The notes below the pieces were generated by a model. The model had not been told where the DNA came from and did no database searches. It saw only the letters and a program-made list of their open reading frames with translations. The position numbers and the translations under genes are program-made. From the NCBI RefSeq assembly GCF_036409155.1, contig NZ_JAZGLW010000007.1, positions 62,001-126,000 of the forward strand: 64,000 bases of DNA, given 5' to 3'. Below, piece after piece: positions 42,896-50,915 of this stretch (positions are counted from its first letter, which is position 1; every line of letters begins with the position of its first letter). This stretch comes from Mycobacterium sp. 050128. Lineage in GTDB: Bacteria; Actinomycetota; Actinomycetes; Mycobacteriales; Mycobacteriaceae.

Positions 42896-43201
42896 ATGAC
42901 GAATCCACTATTGATCGCGGCTCCGGTGCTCGCCGGCGCTTCAGCTGCCGAAGAGGGCGGTGCAGCGACGATGGGCGGCACGATGGCCGGTGCTGCCGGC
43001 CCGGTGACGGCAGTTCTGCCACCGGGAGGCGAGGACGCGTCAGCGGCCGCGGCCGCCGGTTTCGCTGCGCACGGTGCCGCCACCGACGCGATGCTCACAC
43101 AGCTGACCCTGGTGCGGTCACTGTTCGCGCAGACCATCGCCAGCAGCGGCGTGGCTTACACCGCGATGGACGCGGCGAACGAGGCGACGCTAGTCATCTA
43201 G
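42896..43201 (+). CDS. PE-family protein of ESX-P
   Basis: A 101-residue helical-hairpin protein in the PE position: first helix LLIAAPVLAGASAAEEGGAA, a Gly/Pro turn, and second helix AAAGFAAHGAATDAMLTQLT with YTAMD near the C-terminus. YTAMD fits the YxxxD/E general secretion signal of T7SS substrates. The exact Pro-Glu opening is not conserved. Its partner is the PPE gene 27 bases downstream; PE-PPE pairs fold together, are bound by EspG and are exported as a dimer. The ribosome site GGGGAGG is clear. Confidence 0.8.
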   Translation: MTNPLLIAAPVLAGASAAEEGGAATMGGTMAGAAGPVTAVLPPGGEDASAAAAAGFAAHGAATDAMLTQLTLVRSLFAQTIASSGVAYTAMDAANEATLVI

Positions 43202-43228
43202 CCAGGCGCCGGGGGAGGCAAAGACGCG

Positions 43229-44425
43229 ATGAGCGCGTTTGGGGACGCCGGTGCTGTCCCGCCGGACATGAATCACACCCTGATGATCGCCGGGGATCTC
43301 GGGGCGAGCTTGGTGGGGGCGGCGGCGGGCTACGAATCAGTAGCCGACATGCTGATCGCTGAGCTGACGGCGATGGGGTTGACCACCTCGACCACCGCCA
43401 TGGTGGGGTGGCAAGGCCCGGCCGGGGAAATGATGCAGATGTCTGCCGCCGAGTTCATGGAGGTCTGTGCGGCAGCGTCGGCGTGGATTCGTATCGGTCA
43501 GATTCAAGCTGCTGAGGTGGCCGCGGCCCACACCGCGGCGGTCGAGCAGATGATTCCCGCCCCGGTGGTCTGGACCAACCGCGCCACCCAAGTCGGCTTA
43601 GTCGCCACGAATGCGTTCGGGCAGAACACACCCGCCATTAATGTCCTCGACGCACAGTATGTTGACTTTTGGGTGACCAACGCGACCAGCCGCACCCAAT
43701 ACGGCGCGGTGGTGTCGACGGCGCTGGGCGCGATTTCTGCACCGTTTCCGCTGTCGCCAACGGCCTCGAATCCGCTGGGCCCCGCGCTGGGTGTTGCCCA
43801 GGATGTAGGACAAACCGGAGGGCAAAGCGCGTTTCAGGCCGCCTCCAAAACGATGACCACCGCGGCCGACGGGCAGTCGCAACCGACGTCGATCATGTCG
43901 TCGATGGCGGGTCAGGCCGGTGGCCTGTTTGGCCAGGTGGGTTCGGCCTTCGGACAGGTCACGTCGGCGGGCCAGCAGCTGCCGTCGATGCTGGGGCAAG
44001 CGCCTCAGCTGTTTTCCGGGATGTTAGGCCCACTGTCGTCGATGAATGGTCTGAACAGTGCCGCCGCGGGCGGGCTGGGCCCCGAAACCGCCGCTGCGGG
44101 AGCGTCGATGGGGGGAATGGGCGCCGCCGGCGGAGGCGGGGGTGGACTGCTGACCGGGTCGTCAGCGTTATCGAGCAGCTTTGTGCGCCCTGCCAGCAGC
44201 TTTAGCACCCCGACCGCGCCCACCTTGCCGGGCGGTTGGCAGGGTTCCTCGACGACGGCGGGCGAGTCGTCGCCGCGCCCGGCCGGTGTGGGCGGCGGCG
44301 GCCTTTACGGCGCCCCGGGGGCGGCGGGCCGCGAGACTGCCAGCGGGGAGCAGCAGCGCCCGGGCCGCACCATGCAGGTCACTGAGCGGCCCGGATCGAG
44401 TAGGGGGGAGCGGCAACGAGCCTGA
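43229..44425 (+). CDS. PPE-family protein of ESX-P
   Basis: A 398-residue protein with a PPE-like helical bundle in residues ~1-165: opening VPPDMNHTLMIAGDLGASLV, MVGWQGPAGEMMQMSAAEFM containing the W-x-G motif, and ATQVGLVATNAFGQNTPAIN. The C-terminal half is Gly/Ala/Gln-rich (GQAGGLFGQVGSAFGQVTSA) and ends in a basic tail. It starts Met-Ser, with PPD rather than PPE. It pairs with the PE protein and is probably recognised by the EspG encoded at 45280. Confidence 0.85.
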   Translation: MSAFGDAGAVPPDMNHTLMIAGDLGASLVGAAAGYESVADMLIAELTAMGLTTSTTAMVGWQGPAGEMMQMSAAEFMEVCAAASAWIRIGQIQAAEVAAAHTAAVEQMIPAPVVWTNRATQVGLVATNAFGQNTPAINVLDAQYVDFWVTNATSRTQYGAVVSTALGAISAPFPLSPTASNPLGPALGVAQDVGQTGGQSAFQAASKTMTTAADGQSQPTSIMSSMAGQAGGLFGQVGSAFGQVTSAGQQLPSMLGQAPQLFSGMLGPLSSMNGLNSAAAGGLGPETAAAGASMGGMGAAGGGGGGLLTGSSALSSSFVRPASSFSTPTAPTLPGGWQGSSTTAGESSPRPAGVGGGGLYGAPGAAGRETASGEQQRPGRTMQVTERPGSSRGERQRA

Positions 44426-44430
44426 GAAAA

Positions 44431-44465
44431 AAGCGTCTGGGACCCCCTCAACGGGCTTCTAGACT
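44431..44465 (+). promoter_or_regulatory. esxBA promoter with AAGCGTC box
   Basis: AAGCGTC at 44431-44437 and -10-like TAGACT at 44460-44465, at the spacing seen for other locus promoters. A leader of about 40 bases with AAGGAG precedes ATG 44512. Confidence 0.55.
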
Positions 44466-44511
44466 CAGAATCACCACCGACGGCACACCATTTGTTGCAA
44501 GGAGAATTTAG

Positions 44512-44835
44512 ATGTCACAACCCATTCACGTTGATCAAAGTTCAGTGGTCAGCCTGGCCGGACAGATGGACGAATTGTCCCATCGCGCGCAAGACGTTTT
44601 GTCTCGCTATTCGGACCTGGTGCAGCATGGCAATTCCGCGCAGTACCTGCGGGGTAGCGCCGGGTCGACCAACCTGGTGACCGCTGAAGAAATCCACGAG
44701 GCCCAGAACAAGATCCAGTCGCGATTCCAGTCGGTCAACGAACTGCTGCGCAGCGGTGCCTCGCAGTACCACAACACCGACTCCGAGGCCCAAGGGCACA
44801 TCGCGTCGGTGGCGGGCCACCTACGTTTCACCTGA
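44512..44835 (+). CDS. esxB: EsxB-like (CFP-10-type) WXG100 protein
   Basis: A 107-residue helix-turn-helix substrate: first helix SSVVSLAGQMDELSHRAQDV, turn RGSAGSTN, second helix IHEAQNKIQSRFQSVNELLR and a C-terminal YHNTD that fits the YxxxD/E export signal. The WXG tripeptide in the turn is not conserved (LRGSAG). It is followed by esxA 48 bases downstream, with its own ribosome site (AAAGGAATT). EsxB-EsxA heterodimers are exported through the channel, with the EsxB tail bound by EccC. Confidence 0.85.
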   Translation: MSQPIHVDQSSVVSLAGQMDELSHRAQDVLSRYSDLVQHGNSAQYLRGSAGSTNLVTAEEIHEAQNKIQSRFQSVNELLRSGASQYHNTDSEAQGHIASVAGHLRFT

Positions 44836-44883
44836 TCCCTGCCAGCACAGCATTTTTCGCTACGACGAGCAAAGGAATTCACG

Positions 44884-45186
44884 ATGTCAGAAGGACCAAT
44901 GATCTACCACCCGGCCGGCCTGGCCGATATGACGGCCGGCATGCACAGCTTCGCTCAGGAGCTGGATTCGATTGGGCAAGAAGCACATAACTTGCTCGCG
45001 TCCTCACGCGACTTCTTCTCGGGGCCGCACGGTGCTGAGGCCTACGCGCAAGCGCAGCAGTTGATCAACGAGGGCATTCAGGACGGCAAGGATGTCATCT
45101 TCCGGCACGGGGACACCATCGACGGAGCCTCGCAGGCCTTCCAGGCCGCCGACAGCACCGTTGGCCAAAGCTTTCAGTCGATCTAG
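44884..45186 (+). CDS. esxA: EsxA-like (ESAT-6-type) WXG100 protein
   Basis: A 100-residue protein: MIYHPAGLADMTAGMHSFAQ, LDSIGQEAHNLLASSRDFFS, turn FFSGPHGAEAY, second helix AQQLINEGIQDGKDVIFRHG. The WXG turn has Phe-Ser-Gly in place of Trp-x-Gly. No YxxxD/E is visible, as expected for the EsxA partner. It is the last gene of the esxBA unit; a strong hairpin follows 28 bases later. A secreted heterodimer partner. Confidence 0.85.
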   Translation: MSEGPMIYHPAGLADMTAGMHSFAQELDSIGQEAHNLLASSRDFFSGPHGAEAYAQAQQLINEGIQDGKDVIFRHGDTIDGASQAFQAADSTVGQSFQSI

Positions 45187-45214
45187 GTCAGGGTTTAGCC
45201 GTCAGAACCCGTAT

Positions 45215-45246
45215 AGAGGGGGGCCAGCTGCGGCGGGCCCCCCTCT
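45215..45246 (+). terminator. Strong GC-rich hairpin after esxA
   Basis: AGAGGGGGGCC (45215-45225) pairs with GGCCCCCCTCT (45236-45246) over a 10-base loop. It separates the esxBA unit from espG. Only a short TT follows, so it may act as an intrinsic-like or mRNA-stabilising hairpin. Confidence 0.75.
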
Positions 45247-45279
45247 TGCGCGTCACATCATGATCGGGGGTTGCGAGCT

Positions 45280-46134
45280 GTGTTGAACACATCGGTCGAA
45301 TGCGTGTGGGCTCTGCAAGCGTTGCTCGGTGTCGAGCGGATGCCGATCAGCTTGCATCTCAAGCCCTACATCCCGTCGGCGCACTCCGATCTGATCGTCG
45401 AGACGGACGCGGGCAAGGTTCCCCTGGCCAACACTGCGCAATACCACAGCTTGGTGCAGGCGGGCGTGATCGACGAGCACGGCCGAGTCGACGCCGCGGT
45501 GCGGGATTGGATGACGGTACTCGGCCGCGCCGAGCGCGAGGTGGTCCTCACTATTCGCCGGCCCGATCAGCCTGCGACGCAGGACTGCGGCGCCACGGTG
45601 CATGAGCGCGTCATGGCGGTGTGCCGTTACGGCCGCTATTTGGCGATGGCAGCGCGCGACGGCGAGGAGATGGTGATCGGCGGGGTGGGCGAAAGCGATG
45701 AGCCCACACACCAAGTCGAGCTGATGTGCCACATGCTGCTGCCCGCTTTCGGTGATCACCCGCCGGCCGACATCGACGGCATCAACGTCCCCAAAGGCAT
45801 GATGCAAATGGCGATCGACGCGGCCGGGCGCGAACCGGAAGCGATGGCGGCGGCGCTGCGCCGGCTGGGCCTGGGTCCGTGGGAGGTCGAGGTGGTGCAG
45901 GCGGCCGCGGACTTGGATCAGTCGGCGATGGCGGTGGTGGCCGTCATCGACCACTGCCCCGACGTGCGCCCCCACTCACGCGTGTTGACCGTGGCCGACA
46001 CCGAGTATGGGCGGATCAGTTTCACCACCACCACCGGTGCGGACGGCAAGGAATGGACGAGCATCTGGCCGACCACCGCAACCGGTCTGCGCGACGATCT
46101 GGCCAACCTGCTGTCTGCTCCGCAGCTGGTCTGA
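45280..46134 (+). CDS. espG: EspG PE-PPE chaperone of ESX-P
   Basis: A 284-residue cytosolic chaperone. The pattern fits EspG: VECVWALQALLGVERMPISL near the N-terminus, LVQAGVIDEHGRVDAAVRDW (typical of EspG), REVVLTIRRPDQ, AMAAALRRLGLGPWEVEVVQ and a C-terminal GRISFTTTTGADGKEWTSIW. EspG binds the tip of the PPE partner and keeps PE-PPE dimers soluble until they reach EccC. GTG 45280 or TTG 45271 could start the protein; the GTG gives the more compact N-terminus. Confidence 0.85.
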   Translation: MLNTSVECVWALQALLGVERMPISLHLKPYIPSAHSDLIVETDAGKVPLANTAQYHSLVQAGVIDEHGRVDAAVRDWMTVLGRAEREVVLTIRRPDQPATQDCGATVHERVMAVCRYGRYLAMAARDGEEMVIGGVGESDEPTHQVELMCHMLLPAFGDHPPADIDGINVPKGMMQMAIDAAGREPEAMAAALRRLGLGPWEVEVVQAAADLDQSAMAVVAVIDHCPDVRPHSRVLTVADTEYGRISFTTTTGADGKEWTSIWPTTATGLRDDLANLLSAPQLV

Positions 46135-46168
46135 CAGTCGCCATGACGTATGTCTTGGGTCGCCCAAT

Positions 46169-46203
46169 TAGCGCGGATATCGTGCAATGAGCGCCGGTAA
46201 GGT
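46169..46203 (+). promoter_or_regulatory. eccB promoter with TAGCGCGGAT box
   Basis: TAGCGCGGATATCGTGCA starts at 46169, with -10-like TAAGGT at 46198-46203 and ATG after six bases (leaderless). The 18-base run TAGCGCGGATATCGTGCA also occurs before espI. Confidence 0.78.
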
Positions 46204-46209
46204 TTCCTC

Positions 46210-47712
46210 ATGGCCTTGAATCTCACGTCGCGACTGCAGGTTACGGCGCACTACTTCTGGAATCGGCGCAACGCGGCCGCATTGAGCCATCACGGCGTAC
46301 GCCTGGATTACGACCCGGAGCAGCGCCGCATCTCAGCTCTGGTGCTCGGGTATACCTTGACCATCGTCATGATCGCGCTGGCCGCCCTGATGGCCTACAT
46401 CAAACCGGCTGGGCAGGTGGGCAAGTCGCAAATCCTGGCCGACCGCGACACCGGCGCCATCTACGTCATGGTCGATGGCCGGTTGCACCCGGCGTTGAAT
46501 TTGATTAGCGCCCGCCTGATTTCGGGGGAGGACGCCAACCCGACTTTCGTCAAAGCCGCCGAGCTGGCCAAGTATCCCCAAGGTCCCATGGTTGGAATCG
46601 TCGGTGCGCCAACGCAAATGCCGGTGCGCCCCGGCTTGGAGTCGCAGTGGGCGGTGTGCGACAGCGCCCCGACGGCCACGGCAACCAAGTCGGCGGGCCA
46701 AGCCCCGGTGGTGACGACGATCGCTGGGCCACTGGCCGGCCGGCGCTCGGCACCGCTGACGATGCCCAACGCGGTGCTGGCCCGCCACGACGACAAAACC
46801 GTGGTCATCTGGGACGGGCACCGCTCTGAGATCGACGTCTCCAACAAACCGGTGGCGTTGGCGCTGGGCGTGGATTCCTCAGCACCACAACCGATTCCAA
46901 TGTCGAGGGCGCTCTACGACGCGATCCCGGCCACCGATCCGTTGGTCGTTCCCACGATCGCTAACGCGGGGCAACCGTCGCCATGGGATTTTGGGCGGCC
47001 CGCGCCGATCGGCTCAGTGCTGTCGGTTCATGACGTTCAGCAGTCCGGTGATCAGTTATTTGTGTTGCTTCCCAACGGGATTCAACATATTTCGCCGTTT
47101 GTGGCGTCGCTGCTGCGCTCGTCGAACTCGTTCGGCGACCTGGCCCCGGTGCTGGTGTCGCCTGACCGACTCACAGCCGTACCGGTGGTCGAGTCATTGC
47201 CGGTGTCTTACTACCCGCCGACCCGGCTGCACCTGGTGGACACCAACGTCAACGGCACCACCTGCCTGGCGTGGTCGAAAGGCTCCACCGACAAGGCCGC
47301 CAAGATAACCGTGCTGTCGGGCCAAGGGCTACCCACCCCGCCGGAATCCGATGACCGGCTGGTGCATTTGGTGAAAGACTCCCGCTCGAACGGCGCGGTG
47401 GCAGAGGCCGATCAGGTCTACATCGCTTCTAACGCAACGAATTTGGTGATGACCACCAACGCCGACCCGGTGTCAGTGAGCCGCGACTCGCTGTGGTGGG
47501 TGTCTGATCAAGGCGTCCGCTACGGCATCGAGCTCGACGACTCGGCCCTCAAACCACTACACATCGCCACCGCCTCGGCGCGCCAAGCGCCCTGGGTTCT
47601 GATACGCACCCTGGCGCCGGGCCCGGCGCTCTCGCGCGCCGACGCCCTCACTCAGCATGACACCCTGGCGCCGGTAGCCGGGGCCGAAACACTGCCAACG
47701 AAAACCCCCTGA
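46210..47712 (+). CDS. eccB: ESX-P core component EccB
   Basis: A 500-residue protein with a short cytosolic N-terminus (LTSRLQVTAHYFWNRRNAAA, the usual EccB opening), one membrane helix (ALVLGYTLTIVMIALAALMA, residues ~38-62) and a large periplasmic part of repeat domains. These include QILADRDTGAIYVMVDGRLH, VVIWDGHRSEIDV and VSDQGVRYGIELDDSALKPL. EccB lines the periplasmic side of the ESX membrane complex and binds MycP. Leaderless start at ATG 46210 after TAAGGT. Confidence 0.95.
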   Translation: MALNLTSRLQVTAHYFWNRRNAAALSHHGVRLDYDPEQRRISALVLGYTLTIVMIALAALMAYIKPAGQVGKSQILADRDTGAIYVMVDGRLHPALNLISARLISGEDANPTFVKAAELAKYPQGPMVGIVGAPTQMPVRPGLESQWAVCDSAPTATATKSAGQAPVVTTIAGPLAGRRSAPLTMPNAVLARHDDKTVVIWDGHRSEIDVSNKPVALALGVDSSAPQPIPMSRALYDAIPATDPLVVPTIANAGQPSPWDFGRPAPIGSVLSVHDVQQSGDQLFVLLPNGIQHISPFVASLLRSSNSFGDLAPVLVSPDRLTAVPVVESLPVSYYPPTRLHLVDTNVNGTTCLAWSKGSTDKAAKITVLSGQGLPTPPESDDRLVHLVKDSRSNGAVAEADQVYIASNATNLVMTTNADPVSVSRDSLWWVSDQGVRYGIELDDSALKPLHIATASARQAPWVLIRTLAPGPALSRADALTQHDTLAPVAGAETLPTKTP

Positions 47713-47747
47713 CCAGTAACGATGACGAAAATCCAGGCCAACGCAAC

Positions 47748-47781
47748 TAGCGCGGATATCGTGCATTGCCGCTGATAGGAT
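47748..47781 (+). promoter_or_regulatory. espI promoter with TAGCGCGGAT box
   Basis: TAGCGCGGATATCGTGCA from 47748 and -10-like TAGGAT at 47776-47781. ATG 47789 follows after seven bases, so leaderless translation is likely. Confidence 0.78.
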
Positions 47782-47788
47782 CAACAAT

Positions 47789-49432
47789 ATGACCGAGCGT
47801 CCAGACCCCGAAATCGACGAGAACGCGCCGCGGCCGCACCCCCCCACAGACACTTCGGGCAGCGCCGCAGAAGACCCGGACAGCGCTGCGCATCGCGACG
47901 ATCCTGCTCCAGCGCTTGACGAACCGCCTGCCGGGTTGGGCGCCTCAGCGCAGACCGCTGCGCACTCCCGCTTCGATTGGCCGGACCGCCCCCATGTGGG
48001 CCACCCCGAGGACCCCACCAACCCCGGCGGCGCCTCATCGGTTCCACCGGGTGCACACCGTGTCGACCCTGCCGGCGGGGCACCGAGGCCGATGTGGCCG
48101 TCGCCGGCAGCACAGGACTTTCCGCGGCCTGACGAGGAAGTGACATCGGTGGTCGACCTGTCGAAGACTGCCGCGTGGGAGGCGCTGCAGCGCCGCCGCG
48201 GCGCGTGGCCAGCCGCGGCGCCCCCGCCAGCGGGCCCAAACAATTGGCGGGCCGGCGGCGATCGTTATGGGCAGCCACCCGGCGCGGCCCCGTCCGGACA
48301 GTTGCAGCCCTACGGCGCGCCGCGCCCACAGGGTGAACTGCCGCCGGCGCCGGCCCGCCCGGGTGACAACGCGCCCCACCCGCAATGGCAGCCGCCTTCT
48401 GGCCAAGGCGAAACCGAAACGCCAGAGGAGACCTACTCCTGGTCGCAGGCTCAGGGATCCGGCACGAAGTACAACTATGTGGACAACATCCGCAGCAGTG
48501 AGTTGGTGCCGATCAAACGCACCCCGCCGACGCGAGGCTGGCGCAAAGCTCTCTATCGGGCCACCTTCAAGCTGATTAATCTCGGTCGATCCAGAGACGA
48601 GCGTGAGCAAGACGAGCTGGAAACACAGATTCAGTCGCTGCTGCGCGGCAAATACAAAATCGGTGTGCTCGGCAAGGGCGGGGTTGGCAAGAGCACCGTT
48701 TCGGCTAGTGTCGGGTCGGTTTTCGCCGCGCTGCGTAAAGACGACCGGGTTGTCGCCGTCGACGCAGACACGGCCTTCGGCAAGCTCGCCAGCCGGATCG
48801 ACCCCTCAGCCTCGGGCTCCTACTGGGAGTTAGCCGCCGACCAACACCTGGATACCTTCGCTGACATTCGCGGCCGATTGGGCAGCAACGCAGCAGGTTT
48901 GTATGTCCTTGGCGGAGAGTCGGCGACGGCACGGCGCCGAATCCTTGACCAGGCGGTCTACCAGGCAGCGACGTTTCAGCTCGACAGGCATTTCACGTTG
49001 TCCATCGTCGACTGCGGATCGACCCTGGATTCCCCGGTAACCCGCGCGGTCCTCAACGACCTCGACGCGCTGATCGTGGTGTCCTCGCCGTGGTACGACG
49101 GCGCGTCCGCGGCCGGGCAGACCTTGGAGTACCTGGCCAACGACGGCTACACCAGCCTGCTCAACCGAACCGTGGTGGTGCTCAACGACTCCGACGGTCA
49201 CTCCCCAAAGCGTGATCGCGCGCTGCTGGTCGAACGGTTCAGCCAGGGGGGCCACAAGGTGATCGAGATGCCCTACGACGAGCACCTGCGCCCGGGTGGG
49301 GTGATCGATCTCAAGGGAGACATCAACCGCAGCACCCACCGCGCGCTGCTGAAAGTGGCCGCGGCGTGCGCCGAGCACTTCGCCGCCACCACCGACGGCC
49401 CGAGGGGAATCCATGACCGCCACCGCCGATAA
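47789..49432 (+). CDS. espI: EspI-like P-loop ATPase of ESX-P
   Basis: A 547-residue protein. Residues 1-245 are disordered and Pro/Asp-rich. A basic stretch (VPIKRTPPTRGWRKALYRAT) leads to a MinD/ParA-type ATPase with deviant Walker A GKGGVGKST near residue 295, then VVAVDADTAFGKL and TLSIVDCGSTLD. The C-terminus includes NDSDGHSPKRDRALLVERFS and YDEHLRPGGVIDLKG. EspI of ESX-1 adjusts secretion to ATP level. A ParA-like protein here could also place the channel or couple secretion to DNA transfer (inference). Its 3' end overlaps eccD by 20 bases. Confidence 0.88.
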   Translation: MTERPDPEIDENAPRPHPPTDTSGSAAEDPDSAAHRDDPAPALDEPPAGLGASAQTAAHSRFDWPDRPHVGHPEDPTNPGGASSVPPGAHRVDPAGGAPRPMWPSPAAQDFPRPDEEVTSVVDLSKTAAWEALQRRRGAWPAAAPPPAGPNNWRAGGDRYGQPPGAAPSGQLQPYGAPRPQGELPPAPARPGDNAPHPQWQPPSGQGETETPEETYSWSQAQGSGTKYNYVDNIRSSELVPIKRTPPTRGWRKALYRATFKLINLGRSRDEREQDELETQIQSLLRGKYKIGVLGKGGVGKSTVSASVGSVFAALRKDDRVVAVDADTAFGKLASRIDPSASGSYWELAADQHLDTFADIRGRLGSNAAGLYVLGGESATARRRILDQAVYQAATFQLDRHFTLSIVDCGSTLDSPVTRAVLNDLDALIVVSSPWYDGASAAGQTLEYLANDGYTSLLNRTVVVLNDSDGHSPKRDRALLVERFSQGGHKVIEMPYDEHLRPGGVIDLKGDINRSTHRALLKVAAACAEHFAATTDGPRGIHDRHRR

Positions 49433-50915
49433 GTCCGCGGCCACTGCGGCCGAGACGCTGATCCCTCCGTCGAGCCGGGTGTCGCTACTGGTGGGGGACA
49501 CCCAGATCGATTTGCTGCTTCCTGCGGCGGTGCCGCTGGCCAAGCTCGTCGAGCCCACCCGCGACACCATTAACCGGCGGCTCAAATCGGTCGGGGCCAA
49601 AGAGCTGCCCGGCGGCGCGTTCGTGTTCGCCCGCGCGGCCGGCATGACGATGCTGTCGGGGAAGCTGTCCCTGGCAGCCCAGGGGGTCCATGACGCGGAG
49701 CTCCTCGCGTTTGTGCCCGCGGCGACAGCCCAGCGCTACGAACCCAACATCGAAAACGTCAGCGCGGCGATCGCGAAGTGGGCCAAACAGCATTTCCCGG
49801 CGGTGACCGCGCTGGATGCTGCCCGGGTGGCCGTTGCGCTGACCCTGGTCGCGTTGAGTGTGGCTGCGCTGCTGGTGTGGCGGCTGCGCTGGGCGAGTGC
49901 GGGTGGATGGCTGGTGCCGACGATTTTCGGAGCCACCGCACTGGTCTTGGCCGGTGCCGCGCTGCTGGCTACGCGCATGGGCGCGGACCGGTTCATTGCC
50001 GGCGCGACAACCTGGGCGGTGATCGTGGCGCTGGTCGCCGCCGGCGCGACCACCCCGCCCGGCGCGCATCCCGGCGCGCCCCACGCCGTGCTGGCAGCAG
50101 GTGTCGCGCTGATCGCGGCCGCGGCCTTGGGCAAGCTCACTGGTCGCTACTGGGTGGCCGCGACCGCCGTGGTGACGGTCTCGGTGGCCGGGCTCGGCAG
50201 TGCGGCGGCACGGATGTTCTTCGCCGTGCCGGGCCAACGCATTGCTGTCGTGGTGTTGGTGGGGGTATTGACGGTCTCGCTGGCCGCCCCGGGGATCGGG
50301 CGCCGTTTGGCGCGCGTGCCGCGCCAAAGCTTCGAATCAATCACCGGCAAAGACATGTATGAACGCTCACCCAGCGATCCTGAGGACACCATTTCCCCGG
50401 TCGCTGACAGCCCGCGCGATATTACGTTGACCGGTGAACAGGTGGGCGAGGTTGCCTTGCGGTCTAACCGCGTGTTGATGGGCCTGTTACTGGGCACGGC
50501 GGCGACACAGGTGGCCGCGTCGTGGTTCGCGGTCCAGCCGGGCGTGGGAACGCAGTGGACCTTTGTTGTGGTCAGCGCGTGCATTGCGCTGATTGCGGTG
50601 TTGCGGGCGCGCGCCTTTCGGGACCGCCGCCACGCCATCACGCTGGTTGTCGGTGCGGCGTTGTCGCTGTTTGCCATCCCCGCCCATTACGGATTTGCGG
50701 CCAACGCCGGCGCGACCGGTGCGGTGTTGGCGTGCGCGGCGGCCGTGGTGGGCATTGCGCTGGCTGCGCTGCTCGCTGGGGCGATCGTGCCCACCCACAT
50801 GTTTTCTGAGCCGGTCCGCGAGGTCGTCGAGTACGCCGAATACCTCGCTACCACTGTGGTGGTGGTCTTCGCCGCGTGGACGATCGATCTCATTCAATTC
50901 GTGAGGTATCACTGA
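49413..50915 (+). CDS. eccD: ESX-P core channel component EccD
   Basis: A 500-residue protein. Residues ~20-110 are a ubiquitin-like domain (RVSLLVGDTQIDLLLPAAVP; ELLAFVPAATAQRYEPNIEN), and the rest has about eleven membrane helices (for example VALTLVALSVAALLVWRLRW). EccD dimers form the main membrane vestibule of ESX complexes. The basic cytosolic loop RRLARVPRQSFESITGKDMY is typical. The ATG lies inside the end of espI and the stop overlaps mycP (TGATG), so the three are translationally coupled. Confidence 0.94.
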   Translation: MTATADKSAATAAETLIPPSSRVSLLVGDTQIDLLLPAAVPLAKLVEPTRDTINRRLKSVGAKELPGGAFVFARAAGMTMLSGKLSLAAQGVHDAELLAFVPAATAQRYEPNIENVSAAIAKWAKQHFPAVTALDAARVAVALTLVALSVAALLVWRLRWASAGGWLVPTIFGATALVLAGAALLATRMGADRFIAGATTWAVIVALVAAGATTPPGAHPGAPHAVLAAGVALIAAAALGKLTGRYWVAATAVVTVSVAGLGSAAARMFFAVPGQRIAVVVLVGVLTVSLAAPGIGRRLARVPRQSFESITGKDMYERSPSDPEDTISPVADSPRDITLTGEQVGEVALRSNRVLMGLLLGTAATQVAASWFAVQPGVGTQWTFVVVSACIALIAVLRARAFRDRRHAITLVVGAALSLFAIPAHYGFAANAGATGAVLACAAAVVGIALAALLAGAIVPTHMFSEPVREVVEYAEYLATTVVVVFAAWTIDLIQFVRYH

